Assembly: GCF_017876405.1 (NCBI RefSeq)
Contig: NZ_JAGINW010000001.1
Span: 1,935,203 to 1,999,202 of the forward strand
DNA: 64,000 nucleotides
Source: Kibdelosporangium banguiense
GTDB lineage: Bacteria > Actinomycetota > Actinomycetes > Mycobacteriales > Pseudonocardiaceae
Direction: 5' to 3'
Shown here: piece after piece, positions 34,482-45,249 of the stretch
Layout of the letters: every line of letters begins with the position of its first letter
How positions within the stretch are numbered: position 1 is the first letter of the stretch
The notes under the pieces: generated by a model
Databases searched by the model: none
The model's input: only the letters and a program-made list of their open reading frames with translations
What the model was told of the DNA's origin: nothing
Program-made: the position numbers and the translations under genes

Positions 34482-36428
34482 GTGGCGCTTGCCCTTTATC
34501 GGAAGTACCGTCCGGCGACCTTCGCTGAGGTGGTCGGCCAGGAGCACGTCACCGAGCCGCTGCGGGTCGCCCTGACAGCCGGCCGGGTCAATCACGCGTA
34601 CTTGTTCTCCGGGCCAAGAGGCTGCGGGAAGACCTCCAGTGCGCGGATCATGGCGCGGTCGCTGAACTGCGCCGAGGGCCCGACGCCGGACCCGTGCGGC
34701 AAGTGCGAGTCGTGTGTGTCGCTGGCGCCCAACGGGCCCGGCAGTGTCGACGTGGTCGAGCTGGACGCGGCCAGCCACGGTGGTGTGGACGACACGCGTG
34801 AGCTGCGGGACCGGGCGTTCTTCGCGCCGGCCATCTCGCGCTACCGCATCTTCATCATCGACGAGGCCCACATGGTCACCACGCAGGGCTTCAACGCCCT
34901 GCTGAAGATCGTGGAAGAGCCGCCTGAGCACCTGATCTTCATCTTCGCCACGACCGAGCCGGACAAGGTCCTGACGACCATCCGCTCGCGCACGCACCAC
35001 TACCCGTTCCGGTTGATCCCGCCGGGCATCATGCGGGAGTTGCTGGAGCGCAACTGTGCGGCCGAGGGCGTGACTGTCGAAGCGCCCGTCTTTCCGTTGG
35101 TGATTCGGGCGGGTGGCGGTTCGGCTCGTGACACGCAGTCCGTGATGGATCAGTTGTTGTCCGGCGCAGGCCCCAATGGGGTGACATACGAACGTGCGGT
35201 CGCACTGCTCGGAGTCACGGATGTCGCGCTGATCGACGACATGGTCGACGGGCTCTCAGCCGGGGATGCCGCCGCGGTGTACGGCACGGTCGAGCGGCTT
35301 GTGGACGCCGGCCATGATCCGCGCCGGTTCGCCTCGGACTTGCTGGACCGGTTGCGTGACCTCGTGTTGCTGAGCGCGGTGCCGGATTCGGGCGCACGCG
35401 GTTTGGTGAACGTGCCCGGCGACGAGCTGACCAAGATGTCGGCGCAGGCCGAACTGCTCGGTCCGGCAACGCTTTCCCGGTTCGCCGAGATCGTCCACAC
35501 CGGACTGGTCGACATGCGGGGCGCGACGTCGCCGCGGCTTGTGCTTGAGCTGCTGTGTGCGCGGATGTTGCTGCCGGCCGCCGTTCCGACTGACGCGGCC
35601 GCCGATTCCGCTGTGTTGCAACGACTTGAGCGGCTTGAGCGCGGAGTTTCCGTGGCGCCACAGGTCGCGGCCGCGATCCCTGCTCCGCAGTCGGCACCAC
35701 CGCCCGCGCCGGTTCAACGCCCTGTCGCACAACAAGCGCCGCCGCCGGCCCTCGCACCAGCACCAGCACCGGCGCCTGCCCCGGTTGCCCAAGCCCCGGC
35801 ACCCCAGCCAGAGCCGGTTCAGGCACCGTCAGCCGCCCCGGGCGCGATGGACACGACCGCGATCCGCCGGATCTGGCCGGACCTGCTGACAGCGGTTCGC
35901 AGCCAGCCGGGAGGCCGCAGCACCGAAGCGATGCTGACCAACGCGACCGTGCAGGCCATCGAAGGCGACACCGTCGTGATCGCGCACGCCGCCGCGCCGC
36001 TGGCTCGCCGGCTGGGTGAGTCGCGCAACGTCGACCTGATCACCAAGGCGCTGAACAACGTGATCGGCGGCAACTGGCGCGTCAGGTGCGTGCACGCGGG
36101 CGCAGCGGGCGCACCGCAGGCCACTCAGGCCCCGCCTCCGCCTCGCCCGCAGCCGACTCGGCCGAGCCAGCAGGCCGCGGTCCAGACTCCGCAGCGGGAA
36201 GCCCCCCGTCCGGCGACCGACCACGACGACATCCCACCGCCGCCGGAGCCGCCTGAGCCCGACGACCCTCTCCCGCCACCTGCACCGAAGTCCCCGGAGG
36301 AAGAAGAAGAGGAGATGCTCAAGGAGGCCTCCCAGAAGCCCGGCGAGGGCGAGCGGATCATCGCCCGCGACCCGGAAGAGGTCGCGATTGAGCTCCTCAC
36401 CCAGGAACTCGGCGCCCGCAAGATCTAG
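34482..36428 (+). CDS. dnaX: DNA polymerase III subunits gamma and tau
   Basis: 648-residue clamp-loader ATPase. ALYRKYRPATFAEVVGQEHV at the start, Walker A FSGPRGCGKTSSAR, the zinc motif CGKCESC preceded by NCAEG, and Walker B RIFIIDEAHM are all present. A Pro/Ala/Gln-rich tau-like linker spans about 395-455, with the C-terminal domain after it. The GTG at 34482 matches the family start; the frame extends upstream to 34056 through the SRP RNA gene and is not coding there. Confidence 0.97.
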   Translation: MALALYRKYRPATFAEVVGQEHVTEPLRVALTAGRVNHAYLFSGPRGCGKTSSARIMARSLNCAEGPTPDPCGKCESCVSLAPNGPGSVDVVELDAASHGGVDDTRELRDRAFFAPAISRYRIFIIDEAHMVTTQGFNALLKIVEEPPEHLIFIFATTEPDKVLTTIRSRTHHYPFRLIPPGIMRELLERNCAAEGVTVEAPVFPLVIRAGGGSARDTQSVMDQLLSGAGPNGVTYERAVALLGVTDVALIDDMVDGLSAGDAAAVYGTVERLVDAGHDPRRFASDLLDRLRDLVLLSAVPDSGARGLVNVPGDELTKMSAQAELLGPATLSRFAEIVHTGLVDMRGATSPRLVLELLCARMLLPAAVPTDAAADSAVLQRLERLERGVSVAPQVAAAIPAPQSAPPPAPVQRPVAQQAPPPALAPAPAPAPAPVAQAPAPQPEPVQAPSAAPGAMDTTAIRRIWPDLLTAVRSQPGGRSTEAMLTNATVQAIEGDTVVIAHAAAPLARRLGESRNVDLITKALNNVIGGNWRVRCVHAGAAGAPQATQAPPPPRPQPTRPSQQAAVQTPQREAPRPATDHDDIPPPPEPPEPDDPLPPPAPKSPEEEEEEMLKEASQKPGEGERIIARDPEEVAIELLTQELGARKI

Positions 36429-36434
36429 GCCGGG

Positions 36435-36497
36435 GCTTTGCCCCCAAAGTGGCTTTCGGAGCATCCAGCGCTCCCAACGCCACTTTGGGGGCAAAGC
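36435..36497. terminator. 19-bp stem hairpin between dnaX and amidase
   Basis: Perfect inverted repeat GCTTTGCCCCCAAAGTGGC (36435-36453) with its complement at 36479-36497, 25-nt loop. It lies between convergent genes and can act as a bidirectional terminator. Related in sequence style to the palindrome at 53834-53890. Confidence 0.65.
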
Positions 36498-37373
36498 TCA
36501 GCCGAGGTACTTGATGATTCCGGCGGTGATGGCGTCGGCGTAGCGCTGGCGGCCTGCGGGCGAGGCGAAAGCGGCGGCCTCGTCGGGATTGCGCATGTTC
36601 CCGCATTCGACGAGGACTGCCGGGCGCTCGGAGAGGTTGAGGCCGCCGAGGTCGTTGCGGGGTGAGAGGCCGTTCGTCCCGATGTAGGTCGAAGTGGCGA
36701 AACCCGCTGATGCCATGACATCGCGCAGTGTCTGGGCGAGCTTTGTGGCCGGTTCGCCTTGCGCGGCGTTCAGCGGCGGGGCCGAGTAGGCAATGTGAAA
36801 GCCGTGTGCGCCAGGCGAAGTGGAGCCGTCGGCGTGGATCGAGACCACCGCGGTCGCGTTCGCCTGGTTGCCGATCGCGGCTCGTTCGTCCACACAGGGA
36901 CCGACACCCGTGTCGTTCGGACGGGTCATGACGACCTGGATTCCCTTTGCGGTCAAGGCACTGCGCACGCGCACCGAAACGTCCCAGGTGAACTCGTGCT
37001 CGGTGTAGCCGGCGTTGGTCGCGGTCCCGGTGGTGTTGCACGCTTTCATCTGGCCGCGCCCGGCCGGGACCTGTTTGTTGATCTTCGCCGGGTTCGCGGC
37101 GTTGCCGCCGTTGTGGCCAGGGTCGAGCACGACGACCTTGCCCGCGGCGGGCGGCTTGACCGGAGTGGCGGAGGAACTGGTCGGCGCCTGGCTGGCACTG
37201 GAACTAGTCGGCGGTACCGGGAGTTCTTGAGAGAGGGTGGGTGCCGCGACGTTCGCCGCGGTCGTCGGCAGTGGCATGGACTGCGGGATGCCCGCCTCCG
37301 GAGTGCTGCACGCGGCCACGAGGCCCACGGCCAGAGCAAGGGCGGACAGGGTGCGGCGAGGCGAGGACGTCAC
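36498..37373 (-). CDS. N-acetylmuramoyl-L-alanine amidase, lipoprotein
   Basis: 291-residue amidase_3-type zinc enzyme that cuts peptide from glycan during cell separation. A lipoprotein signal ([10 protein letters not shown]) anchors it, followed by a Ser/Pro-rich linker (about 23-75). Zinc ligands appear as DPGHNGG, YTEHEF and VSIHADGS, and the catalytic Glu in VECGNMRN. The position next to ebfC-recR matches the mycobacterial Rv3717 (Ami1) gene. Confidence 0.92.
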   Translation of the reverse strand: MTSSPRRTLSALALAVGLVAACSTPEAGIPQSMPLPTTAANVAAPTLSQELPVPPTSSSASQAPTSSSATPVKPPAAGKVVVLDPGHNGGNAANPAKINKQVPAGRGQMKACNTTGTATNAGYTEHEFTWDVSVRVRSALTAKGIQVVMTRPNDTGVGPCVDERAAIGNQANATAVVSIHADGSTSPGAHGFHIAYSAPPLNAAQGEPATKLAQTLRDVMASAGFATSTYIGTNGLSPRNDLGGLNLSERPAVLVECGNMRNPDEAAAFASPAGRQRYADAITAGIIKYLG

Positions 37374-37422
37374 AACGAGAGACTAGTCTTGACAACAGCA
37401 ACAAGGACGCGAAGGAGCCGCG

Positions 37423-37758
37423 GTGCAACCCGGAATGCCCCCCAACATCCAGGACATCCTGCAGCAGGCGCAGGCCATGCAGGAGAAGCTCGCGTCCGCC
37501 CAGCAGGAGCTCGAGGACGTCGAGGTGACCGGCACGGCCGGCGGCGGTCTGGTGACCGCGACGGTGTCCGGCGCCGGCGAGCTGACCGCGCTGGCCATCG
37601 ACCCGAAGGTGGTCGACCCCGAGGACGTGGAAACCCTGTCCGACCTGGTCATCGCCGCGATCCGGGATGCCAACCGCAATGCCCAGAAGCTCGCCGAGGA
37701 GAAGATGGGCGGCCTGGCCGGCGGCTTCGGCGGCGCGCTCGGACTGCCTGGTTTCTGA
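37423..37758 (+). CDS. ebfC: YbaB/EbfC nucleoid-associated protein
   Basis: 111-residue DNA-binding dimer, encoded between dnaX and recR as in most bacteria. The sequence [20 protein letters not shown] and the Gly-rich beta segment are typical. GTG start with AAGGAG upstream. Its stop overlaps recR by TGATG. Confidence 0.95.
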   Translation: MQPGMPPNIQDILQQAQAMQEKLASAQQELEDVEVTGTAGGGLVTATVSGAGELTALAIDPKVVDPEDVETLSDLVIAAIRDANRNAQKLAEEKMGGLAGGFGGALGLPGF

Positions 37759-38354
37759 TGTACGAAGGCCCGGTCCAGGACCTCATCGACGAGCTCGGCC
37801 GGCTGCCGGGAGTGGGCCCCAAGAGCGCCCAGCGGATCGCGTTCCACCTGCTGGCCGCCGAGCCCGCGGACATCACGCGGCTGCAGGACGTGCTGCAGAA
37901 GGTCAAGGACGGCGTGGTGTTCTGCGACGTCTGCGGCAACGTCTCCGAGCAGCAGACGTGCCGGATCTGCCGGGACGCCCGGCGTGATCCGCAGAAGGTC
38001 TGCGTGGTCGAGGAGCCCAAGGACGTCCTGGCGATCGAGCGGACCCGTGAGTTCAAGGGCCGCTACCACGTCCTCGGCGGCGCGCTGGACCCGTTGTCCG
38101 GGGTCGGGCCGGACCAGCTGCGCATCCGCGAGCTGCTCGGCCGGATCGGCTCGCAGGACGTCACCGAGGTGATCCTGGCGACCGACCCGAACACCGAGGG
38201 CGAGGCCACCGCCACCTACCTGATCCGGCTGCTGCGCGACTTCCCCGGGCTGACCGTGACGCGGCTGGCATCCGGCCTGCCGATGGGCGGGGACCTGGAG
38301 TTCGCCGACGAGCTCACGCTCACCCGGGCGCTGTCCGGGCGCCGTGCCGTCTAG
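37758..38354 (+). CDS. recR: Recombination protein RecR
   Basis: 198-residue RecFOR-pathway protein. It has the helix-hairpin-helix [20 protein letters not shown], the C4 zinc finger [16 protein letters not shown] and the Toprim domain ([15 protein letters not shown] to [12 protein letters not shown]). Coupled to ebfC and overlapped by the next gene. Confidence 0.97.
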   Translation: MYEGPVQDLIDELGRLPGVGPKSAQRIAFHLLAAEPADITRLQDVLQKVKDGVVFCDVCGNVSEQQTCRICRDARRDPQKVCVVEEPKDVLAIERTREFKGRYHVLGGALDPLSGVGPDQLRIRELLGRIGSQDVTEVILATDPNTEGEATATYLIRLLRDFPGLTVTRLASGLPMGGDLEFADELTLTRALSGRRAV

Positions 38355-38892
38355 TTATCAGGTACTAACCGCGACCTTGGAGGCGCCGCCCCGGCTGGGC
38401 GGCGTCCGGGTGCTCGCCATCGACGGCCCGTCCGGCTCGGGCAAGTCGACCCTCGCCCGGGAGGTCGTCGCTCAGCATCCCGGCTGTGTGCTGGTGTCCA
38501 CGGACGACTTCGCCACCTGGGACGACCCGGTGTCCTGGTGGCCACGCCTGGAGAACGGCGTCTTCACGCCGTTGGCGAACGGCCGGCCGGGCCGGTACCA
38601 GCGGATGGAGTGGCCAGGCGGCGTGCCCCGGCTGGGCGAATGGGTCACCGTCGAGATTCCGGAAATCCTCGTCATCGAAGGTGTCTCGGCCGGGCGCCGT
38701 GCCGTCCACGATCGACTGTCCTGCCTCGTTTGGGTGGATTTCACCTGCGCTTCAGCGCGTCTTGAGCGGGCCGTCGCCCGCGACGGGGAGAGATCTCGGC
38801 CACATCTTCGGCGGTGGCAGCAATTCGAGTCCGGCTGGTTCGCAGTGGACGATCCCGCGGCACGCGCGGGCCTGAAATTTCACACAGGGTAA
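38344..38892 (+). CDS. Uridine kinase-like P-loop protein
   Basis: 182 residues with Walker [16 protein letters not shown] and [18 protein letters not shown], similar to short actinobacterial proteins annotated as uridine kinase or AAA_18-like. The Walker-B-like strand [14 protein letters not shown] follows. GTG start lies 11 bp inside recR, so the two are probably co-translated. Substrate uncertain. Confidence 0.8.
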   Translation: MPSSYQVLTATLEAPPRLGGVRVLAIDGPSGSGKSTLAREVVAQHPGCVLVSTDDFATWDDPVSWWPRLENGVFTPLANGRPGRYQRMEWPGGVPRLGEWVTVEIPEILVIEGVSAGRRAVHDRLSCLVWVDFTCASARLERAVARDGERSRPHLRRWQQFESGWFAVDDPAARAGLKFHTG

Positions 38893-39041
38893 CTATCCGC
38901 ATAAAAACGCGTGGCTTTTGGGAACCTGTGTGGCCCGATTGTGACCTCCGGTGGTTCGGACTGCTGCGAAGACCGACTAGATTCGGCGACCACAGTGTGA
39001 GACCCGGACAACATCCGGGCGGTCTTTCAAGGGAGTGCGCG

Positions 39042-39152
39042 ATGGCCTACCCGCGATCCGCGCGTCCGATGCAGTCAACTGCCTCAGACGCGTCGCGGCG
39101 AACGCTGCTACTGATGTCGACCGCCTCCGCGGCATGGGTGCCGCTCGCATGA
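39042..39152 (+). CDS. Possible 36-residue leader peptide
   Basis: Open frame starting MAYPRSARPMQSTASDASRR behind a GGGAG box at good spacing. Its stop overlaps the ATG of the permease gene (ATGA at 39149-39152). This coupling suggests it is translated, perhaps to set permease expression. A shifted start for the permease itself (39035, same frame as the permease) is the alternative. Confidence 0.4.
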   Translation: MAYPRSARPMQSTASDASRRTLLLMSTASAAWVPLA

Positions 39153-40156
39153 CCGCTCCGATCGAGGTATCCGGCCAGTCAGCCGAAGCACAGCCGGAAG
39201 CGGCGTTGACCGGCCTGAGCCAGAAGGCCATCCAGGGCCGTTCCCTCGGCCAGATCGCCTGGATGCGGCTCAAGCGCGACAAGGTCGCCATGGCCAGCGG
39301 TGTCCTGGTGGTGATCTTCGTGCTCGCCGCGCTGGCAGCATTCCTGCTCGACCGCGTGTTCGGTGTGATCAACCCGCTGGCGTTCAACGAGGACCTGCTC
39401 GATGCGAGCACCCAGATGCCCATCACCGGCTGGGGCGGGATCAGCTGGGACCACCCCATGGGCATCGAGCCGGGCTACTACCACGGCCGCGACATCCTCA
39501 CCCGGATCTTCGCGGGGTCGTGGATCTCGCTGCTGATCGGCTTCGCCGCGACGATGATCTCCGTGATCATCGGTGCGGTGCTGGGCGTCATCGCCGGGTA
39601 CTTCCGCGGCTGGGTGGACACCGTGATCAGCCGGGCGATGGACATGTTCCTGGCGTTCCCGCTGCTGCTGTTCGCCATCGCCCTCGCGGGCGTGATCCCG
39701 GACGACGCGTTCGGGCTGACCGGTGACTGGCCGCGGATCCTGGTGCTGGTGTTCGTCATCGGCTTCTTCAACTGGCCGTACATCGGCCGGATCGTGCGTG
39801 CGCAGACGTTGTCGCTCCGCGAACGCGAGTTCGTCGACGCGGCCCGTAGTCTCGGCGGACGCAGCCCGTACATCCTGTTCAAGGAACTGCTGCCGAACCT
39901 GATGGCGCCGCTGCTGGTCTACTCGACGCTGTTGATCCCGACGAACATCCTGTTCGAGGCGGCGCTGTCGTTCCTCGGTGTCGGCGTCCGCCCGCCCACC
40001 CCGACGTGGGGCGGCATGTTGTCGGACGCGACGTCTCTCTACTCCGTCGACCCGTGGTTCATGATCTTCCCGGGTCTGGCCATTTTCGTGACCGTGCTGG
40101 CGTTCAACCTGCTCGGTGACGGACTGCGCGACGCGCTCGACCCGCGGGCCCGCTAG
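39149..40156 (+). CDS. Peptide/nickel ABC transporter permease (DppC-type)
   Basis: 335-residue inner-membrane permease with 6 segments. The N-terminal OppC_N part (LKRDKVAMASGVLVVIFVLA) and the ABC-2-type EAA loop LREREFVDAARSLGG are visible. The ATG at 39149 is chosen on the hydrophilic N-terminus MTAPIEVSGQSAEA. First of five genes for one dipeptide/oligopeptide importer; the permease precedes the binding protein here, an uncommon order. Confidence 0.93.
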   Translation: MTAPIEVSGQSAEAQPEAALTGLSQKAIQGRSLGQIAWMRLKRDKVAMASGVLVVIFVLAALAAFLLDRVFGVINPLAFNEDLLDASTQMPITGWGGISWDHPMGIEPGYYHGRDILTRIFAGSWISLLIGFAATMISVIIGAVLGVIAGYFRGWVDTVISRAMDMFLAFPLLLFAIALAGVIPDDAFGLTGDWPRILVLVFVIGFFNWPYIGRIVRAQTLSLREREFVDAARSLGGRSPYILFKELLPNLMAPLLVYSTLLIPTNILFEAALSFLGVGVRPPTPTWGGMLSDATSLYSVDPWFMIFPGLAIFVTVLAFNLLGDGLRDALDPRAR

Positions 40157-40213
40157 CCCATCGGATAGGCCGCCGTCCGGTGGCTGATCAGCAACAAAGG
40201 GGTGCAGGTGTAG

Positions 40214-41980
40214 ATGAAGAAAAAACCCATGCTCGCGATGGTCGCCCTTACGGCGACCGCCTCGATGCTGCTTGCAGCCTGTGGCGGCGGCGGTACGAGC
40301 TCCAACAACAACAGCGGTGGTGGTGGCAGTGGCGCGACCGCGGCGTTCAACGCCGCCGTCGAGCGTGTCTACAACCCGTCCGACAAGAAGGGCGGCACGC
40401 TGAAGATGGCGAAGGCAGGTGACTGGGGCGACTCCGTCGACACCGGCGACACCTACTACGCCTACTCCTGGAACTTCCTGCGGCTGTACGCCCGCACCCT
40501 GATGATGTTCAAGTCGGGCCCTGGTGCCCAGGGTGCCGAACTGGTGCCCGACCTGGCCGAGGCCAAGGGCACGCCGAGCGCGGACCTGAAGACCTGGACC
40601 TACAAGATCCGCAAGGGCGTCAAGTTCGAGGACGGCACCCCGGTGACGTCCAAGGACGTCAAGTACGCGGTGGCCCGGTCGCTGGACAAGGAGGTCCTGC
40701 CCAACGGCCCGACCTACTTCAACGACTACCTCGATCTGGGCGACTTCAAGTCGCCGTACAAGCAGGACCCGTCGACCCTGAAGGCGATCGAGACGCCCGA
40801 CGACCAGACGATCGTGTTCAAGCTGAAGTCGCCGCTGTCGAACTTCGACTACTTCGTCATGCAGCCGGCCACCGCACCGGTGCCGCAGGCCAAGGACACC
40901 GGTACGAAGTACAAGGAACACGTCATCTCGACCGGTCCGTACAAGTTCTCCAAGTACGAGCTGGGCAAGAGCATGACCTTGGTCCGCAACGACCAGTGGG
41001 ACGCCTCGACTGACCCGAACCGCAAGGCGCTGCCGGACCAGATCGACGTCACGCTGAACGCCAACCCGGAGGACCTGGACAACCAGCTCCTGGCCGGCAC
41101 GATCGACCTGGACATCGAGGGCAACGGTGTACGCGCCGCGGCCCAGGCCAAGATCCTCAACGACCCGACGCAGAAGGCCAACGCCGACTCGACGATCCTG
41201 GCCCGCAACTGGTTCACCTCGATCAACGGTGACGTCGCCCCCCTGGACAACGTCAACTGCCGCAAGGCGATCGAGTACGCCGCGGACCGCACCGGTTACC
41301 AGCGTGCCTACGGTGGTGCCGACACCGGTGGCGAGATCGCCACTGGCCTGCTGCCGCCGGTGATCCCCGGTTACGAGAAGTTCGACCTGTACCCGAGCGA
41401 GGGCAACAAGGGCGACCAGGCCAAGGCAAAGGAAGCACTGACTGCCTGTGGCCAGCCCAACGGCTTCGAGACCAACATCTCCTACCGCGCCGAGCGGCCG
41501 AAGGAGAAGGCGACCGCCGAGTCGCTGAAGGACTCGCTGGGCAAGGTCGGCATCAACCTGACGATCAAGCCGTTGCCGGAGAGCGACTACACCAAGCTCT
41601 ACGCGGGCAAGCCGGACTACGCCAAGGACAACAAGCTCGGCCTGATGGTCTACGGCTGGGGTGCGGACTGGCCGGACGGCTTCGGCTTCCTGGCCAACAT
41701 CGTCGACAGCCGAACCATCCGGGCGACCGGTGGCAACTCGAACCTGTCGGTGAAGGACCCCGAGGTCGACAAGCTGGTGGACAAGGCGATCGACACGACC
41801 GACGAGGCCGCCCGCAACAAGATCTGGGCGGAGATCGACAAGAAGGTCATGTCGGACGCGTTCATCCTTCCGGGTGTCTGGGCCAAGGGCCTGCTCTACC
41901 GCCCGAAGACGCTGACCAACGTGATGGTGAGCAACGGTTTCCAGCAGTACGACTACCTCGCGCTGGGCGTGAACAAGTAG
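40214..41980 (+). CDS. Peptide ABC transporter substrate-binding lipoprotein
   Basis: 588-residue SBP_bac_5 family protein. The lipobox TASMLLAACGGGG is followed by a Ser/Asn/Gly linker, then the family motifs (YKIRKGVKFEDGTPVTSKDV, VNCRKAIEYAADRTGYQRAY). It binds peptide outside the membrane and delivers it to the two permeases. Confidence 0.94.
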   Translation: MKKKPMLAMVALTATASMLLAACGGGGTSSNNNSGGGGSGATAAFNAAVERVYNPSDKKGGTLKMAKAGDWGDSVDTGDTYYAYSWNFLRLYARTLMMFKSGPGAQGAELVPDLAEAKGTPSADLKTWTYKIRKGVKFEDGTPVTSKDVKYAVARSLDKEVLPNGPTYFNDYLDLGDFKSPYKQDPSTLKAIETPDDQTIVFKLKSPLSNFDYFVMQPATAPVPQAKDTGTKYKEHVISTGPYKFSKYELGKSMTLVRNDQWDASTDPNRKALPDQIDVTLNANPEDLDNQLLAGTIDLDIEGNGVRAAAQAKILNDPTQKANADSTILARNWFTSINGDVAPLDNVNCRKAIEYAADRTGYQRAYGGADTGGEIATGLLPPVIPGYEKFDLYPSEGNKGDQAKAKEALTACGQPNGFETNISYRAERPKEKATAESLKDSLGKVGINLTIKPLPESDYTKLYAGKPDYAKDNKLGLMVYGWGADWPDGFGFLANIVDSRTIRATGGNSNLSVKDPEVDKLVDKAIDTTDEAARNKIWAEIDKKVMSDAFILPGVWAKGLLYRPKTLTNVMVSNGFQQYDYLALGVNK

Positions 41981-42072
41981 TAGTCGCCTAACCAGCGCAA
42001 AGGCAGGTGAAGGCAACAGTGGCCGGCGCTTCCCGCTCACAAGCGGGTGGCGTCGGCCGCTAGCCGAAAGCG

Positions 42073-43086
42073 GTGCTCGCATACATCATCCGACGCCTCA
42101 TCGGTGCGGTGCTCACGCTCCTGGTGATCACGGCAGTCGTATTCATGATCTTCTTCCTGCTGCCGCGGTTCGCCGGGGCCACGCCGGAGGACCTCGCCTC
42201 GCGGTATGTCGGCCGCACGGCCACGCCCGAGGTAGTGCACGAGATGGCGGTGCGCCTGGGGTTCACCGACCCGATCTGGGTGCAGTACGGCCGGTTCATC
42301 AAGGGCCTGGTGGCCGGGGCGGACTACGACACCGGCCCGACGACTGTGCACTGCGACGCGCCGTGCTTCGGCTACTCCTTCCTCAGACAGAACCCGGTTC
42401 TGCCCGACCTGCTCGACCGGATCCCGGTGACGGTGTCGCTGGCACTGGGCGCGGCAGTGCTCTGGCTGGTGTTCGGCATAGGCACCGGCGTGCTGTCGGC
42501 TCTCAAGCGCGGCACCATCGTCGACCGGCTGTCGATGGGCGTCGCGCTGGCCGGCGTCTCGCTGCCGATCTTCTTCACCGGTCTGCTCTCGCTGTCGATC
42601 TTCAGCTACGGCCTGGGCTGGTTCCCACCGGGCAACACCTACGTGCCGATCGAGGAGAACGTGCTCGACTGGGCGCACGCCCTGGTGTTGCCGTGGGTGA
42701 CGCTGGCCTTCCTGTACGCGGCTGGGTACGCCCGGCTGACCAGGGCCACGATGCTGGAGACGATGAACGAGGACTTCATCCGGACCGCACGGGCCAAAGG
42801 CCTGCCGGAACGTACGGTCGTGGTCAAACACGGCCTCCGGTCGGTGCTCACCCCGGTGCTCACGATCTTCGGCCTCGACCTGGGCTTGCTGCTGGGTGGC
42901 GCGGTGCTGACCGAGACCACGTTCGGTATTCCCGGCATCGGCCAGTACGCCATCGAGGCCGTGAAGAACAACGATCTGCCCCGGGTGCTCGGTGTGACCG
43001 TGATGGGCGCGTTGTTCATCGTGGTCGCGAACCTGATCGTGGACCTGCTGTACGCCGTCGTCGACCCGAGGGTGCGTTACTCGTGA
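42073..43086 (+). CDS. Peptide ABC transporter permease (DppB-type)
   Basis: 337 residues starting MLAYIIRRLIGAVLTLLVIT, typical DppB/OppB. It has six membrane segments and the EAA loop MNEDFIRTARAKGL. A Cys pair in HCDAPCFG lies in the first external loop. The GTG start at 42073 follows AAAGC; the stop overlaps the next start (GTGA). Confidence 0.94.
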   Translation: MLAYIIRRLIGAVLTLLVITAVVFMIFFLLPRFAGATPEDLASRYVGRTATPEVVHEMAVRLGFTDPIWVQYGRFIKGLVAGADYDTGPTTVHCDAPCFGYSFLRQNPVLPDLLDRIPVTVSLALGAAVLWLVFGIGTGVLSALKRGTIVDRLSMGVALAGVSLPIFFTGLLSLSIFSYGLGWFPPGNTYVPIEENVLDWAHALVLPWVTLAFLYAAGYARLTRATMLETMNEDFIRTARAKGLPERTVVVKHGLRSVLTPVLTIFGLDLGLLLGGAVLTETTFGIPGIGQYAIEAVKNNDLPRVLGVTVMGALFIVVANLIVDLLYAVVDPRVRYS

Positions 43087-44162
43087 CAGAATCCACAGAG
43101 GACTTCCTGGCGGGCGATGTCGCCCGCCCGTCCCGCAACCCGGGCGAGTCGTTCCTCCAGGTACGTGACCTGAAAGTGCACTTCCCCACCGACGACGGCG
43201 TGGTGAAGTCGGTGGACGGGCTGACTTTCGCGCTGGACCGGGGCAAGACCCTGGGCATCGTGGGCGAGTCGGGTTCCGGCAAGAGCGTGACCAGCCTGTC
43301 GATCATGGGCTTGCACAAGCGCGGCAGTGCGACCATCTCCGGCGAGATCCTGCTGGACGGCCAGGACCTGGTGACGTCCACACCGGAACAGGTCCGGGCG
43401 TTGCGGGGCAAGCGGATGGCGATGATCTTCCAGGATCCGCTGACCGCGATGCACCCGTACTACTCGGTCGGCGCGCAGATCATCGAGGCCTACCGGGTGC
43501 ACCACAACGTGTCCAAGGCCGTGGCCAAAAAGCACGCGATCGAGATGCTCGACCGCGTGGGCATTCCGCAGCCGAACTCCCGTGTGGACGATTACCCGCA
43601 CCAGTTCTCCGGCGGTATGCGCCAGCGCGCGATGATCGCGATGGCGCTGTCGTGCGACCCGGAGCTGCTGATCGCCGACGAGCCGACCACCGCGCTCGAC
43701 GTGACCGTGCAGGCGCAGATCCTGGATCTGATCATCGATCTGCAGAAGGACTTCAACTCCGCGGTCGTCATCATCACGCATGACCTCGGTGTGGTCGCCG
43801 AATTGGCCGACGACATCATGGTGATGTACGCGGGCCGTTCGGTGGAGTACGGCACCGCGCACGAGATCTTCTCGGCGCCGCAGCACCCGTACACCTGGGG
43901 TCTGCTGGGCTCCATGCCGCGGCTGGACCGCGAACGCACCGAGCGGCTGCAGCCGATCAAGGGCACGCCGCCCAGCCTGATCAACGTGCCGGCGGGTTGC
44001 CCGTTCAACCCGCGGTGCGCGTTCGCGGGCCTCAACGGCGATCTGTCCACGACGGAGCGCCCGGAGTTCCGGGAAGTGAGTCCAGGCCACCACATCGCCT
44101 GCCACTTGTCTGGTGAACAACGCCAGAACCTGTGGGAGACCGAGATCAAGCCGAAGTTGTGA
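43083..44162 (+). CDS. Peptide ABC transporter ATP-binding protein (DppD-type)
   Basis: 359 residues. Walker A GESGSGKS, signature SGGMRQR, Walker [13 protein letters not shown] and the C-terminal Cys-containing oligopeptide domain ([11 protein letters not shown]). The GTG at 43083 overlaps the dppB-like stop; the frame is open further upstream in another gene. Confidence 0.95.
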   Translation: MTESTEDFLAGDVARPSRNPGESFLQVRDLKVHFPTDDGVVKSVDGLTFALDRGKTLGIVGESGSGKSVTSLSIMGLHKRGSATISGEILLDGQDLVTSTPEQVRALRGKRMAMIFQDPLTAMHPYYSVGAQIIEAYRVHHNVSKAVAKKHAIEMLDRVGIPQPNSRVDDYPHQFSGGMRQRAMIAMALSCDPELLIADEPTTALDVTVQAQILDLIIDLQKDFNSAVVIITHDLGVVAELADDIMVMYAGRSVEYGTAHEIFSAPQHPYTWGLLGSMPRLDRERTERLQPIKGTPPSLINVPAGCPFNPRCAFAGLNGDLSTTERPEFREVSPGHHIACHLSGEQRQNLWETEIKPKL

Positions 44163-44166
44163 GCTG

Positions 44167-45210
44167 ATGAGCGAACTGACCACACCTGAGACCAAGCAGG
44201 CCACCGAGACGCTCCTGGAAGCCTCGGGGCTGCAGAAGTACTTCCCCATCCGCAAGGGCCTGCTGCAGCGCGTCAAGGGCAACGTGCAGGCCGTGGACGG
44301 GCTGGACTTCTCGGTGCAGAAGGGCGAGACGCTCTCCCTGGTCGGCGAGTCCGGCTGCGGCAAGACGACCACGGGCCGGCTGCTCACCCGGTTGCTCGAG
44401 CCGACCGCCGGAAAGATCACCTTCGAGGGCCGGGACATCACCCATATGTCGCAGGCGGCCATGCGTCCGCTGCGCCGCGACGTGCAGATGATCTTCCAGG
44501 ACCCGTACTCGTCGCTCAACCCGCGGCACACCGTGGGCGCGATCGTCGGGGCGCCGTTCAAGCTGCAGAAGGTGGCGACCGACAACGGCATCAAGAGGGC
44601 CGTGCAGGACCTGCTTGAGCTCGTGGGCCTCAACCCCGAGCACTACAACCGGTACCCGCACGAGTTCTCCGGCGGCCAGCGCCAGCGCATCGGCATCGCC
44701 CGCACGCTGGCGTTGAAGCCCAAGCTGATCGTGGCCGACGAGCCGGTGTCCGCTTTGGACGTCTCGATCCAGGCGCAGGTGGTCAACCTGCTGGAGGATC
44801 TGCAGAACGAGCTCGACCTGACCTACGTGATGATCGCGCACGACCTCTCGGTGGTGCGGCACGTGTCCGACCGGGTCGCGGTGATGTACCTGGGCAAGAT
44901 CGTCGAGATCGGCGACCGGACCGGCGTGTACGAGAAGCCCATGCACCCGTACACGCTGGCGCTGCTGTCGGCCGTGCCGGTGCCGGACCCGGAGCGCAAG
45001 GCCAAGCGGGAGCGCATCCGGCTCAAGGGCGACGTGCCCTCGCCGATCAACCCGCCGTCCGGCTGCCGGTTCCACACGCGCTGCTGGAAGGCGCAGGAGG
45101 TCTGCAAGACCGACGAGCCGCCGTTGGTCGAGCTGGCGCCAGGCCGGCGGGCGGCATGCCACTTCCCGGAGAACACCCCGGACGCCGGCCAGACGGTCAA
45201 GGTCGTCTAG
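44167..45210 (+). CDS. Peptide ABC transporter ATP-binding protein (DppF-type)
   Basis: 347 residues. [17 protein letters not shown] at the start, Walker [10 protein letters not shown], signature SGGQRQR, Walker [13 protein letters not shown] and [14 protein letters not shown] at the end. Last gene of the peptide-import operon, followed by a hairpin terminator. Confidence 0.95.
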   Translation: MSELTTPETKQATETLLEASGLQKYFPIRKGLLQRVKGNVQAVDGLDFSVQKGETLSLVGESGCGKTTTGRLLTRLLEPTAGKITFEGRDITHMSQAAMRPLRRDVQMIFQDPYSSLNPRHTVGAIVGAPFKLQKVATDNGIKRAVQDLLELVGLNPEHYNRYPHEFSGGQRQRIGIARTLALKPKLIVADEPVSALDVSIQAQVVNLLEDLQNELDLTYVMIAHDLSVVRHVSDRVAVMYLGKIVEIGDRTGVYEKPMHPYTLALLSAVPVPDPERKAKRERIRLKGDVPSPINPPSGCRFHTRCWKAQEVCKTDEPPLVELAPGRRAACHFPENTPDAGQTVKVV

Positions 45211-45212
45211 CG

Positions 45213-45245
45213 ATCAGGCCCTCGCCACCGGCGGGGGCCTGATTT
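45213..45245. terminator. Hairpin terminator between dppF-like and cebR
   Basis: ATCAGGCCC...GGGCCTGAT with an inner CGCC/GGCG pairing, then TTT. It serves both convergent genes. Confidence 0.75.
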
Positions 45246-45249
45246 CCGC

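Noticed and set aside
39179..42082. 967-codon open frame on the minus strand across the peptide transporter genes
   Set aside because: Antisense shadow of well-supported permease and binding-protein genes; GC-rich codon bias keeps the frame open. No ribosome site or recognisable domain.
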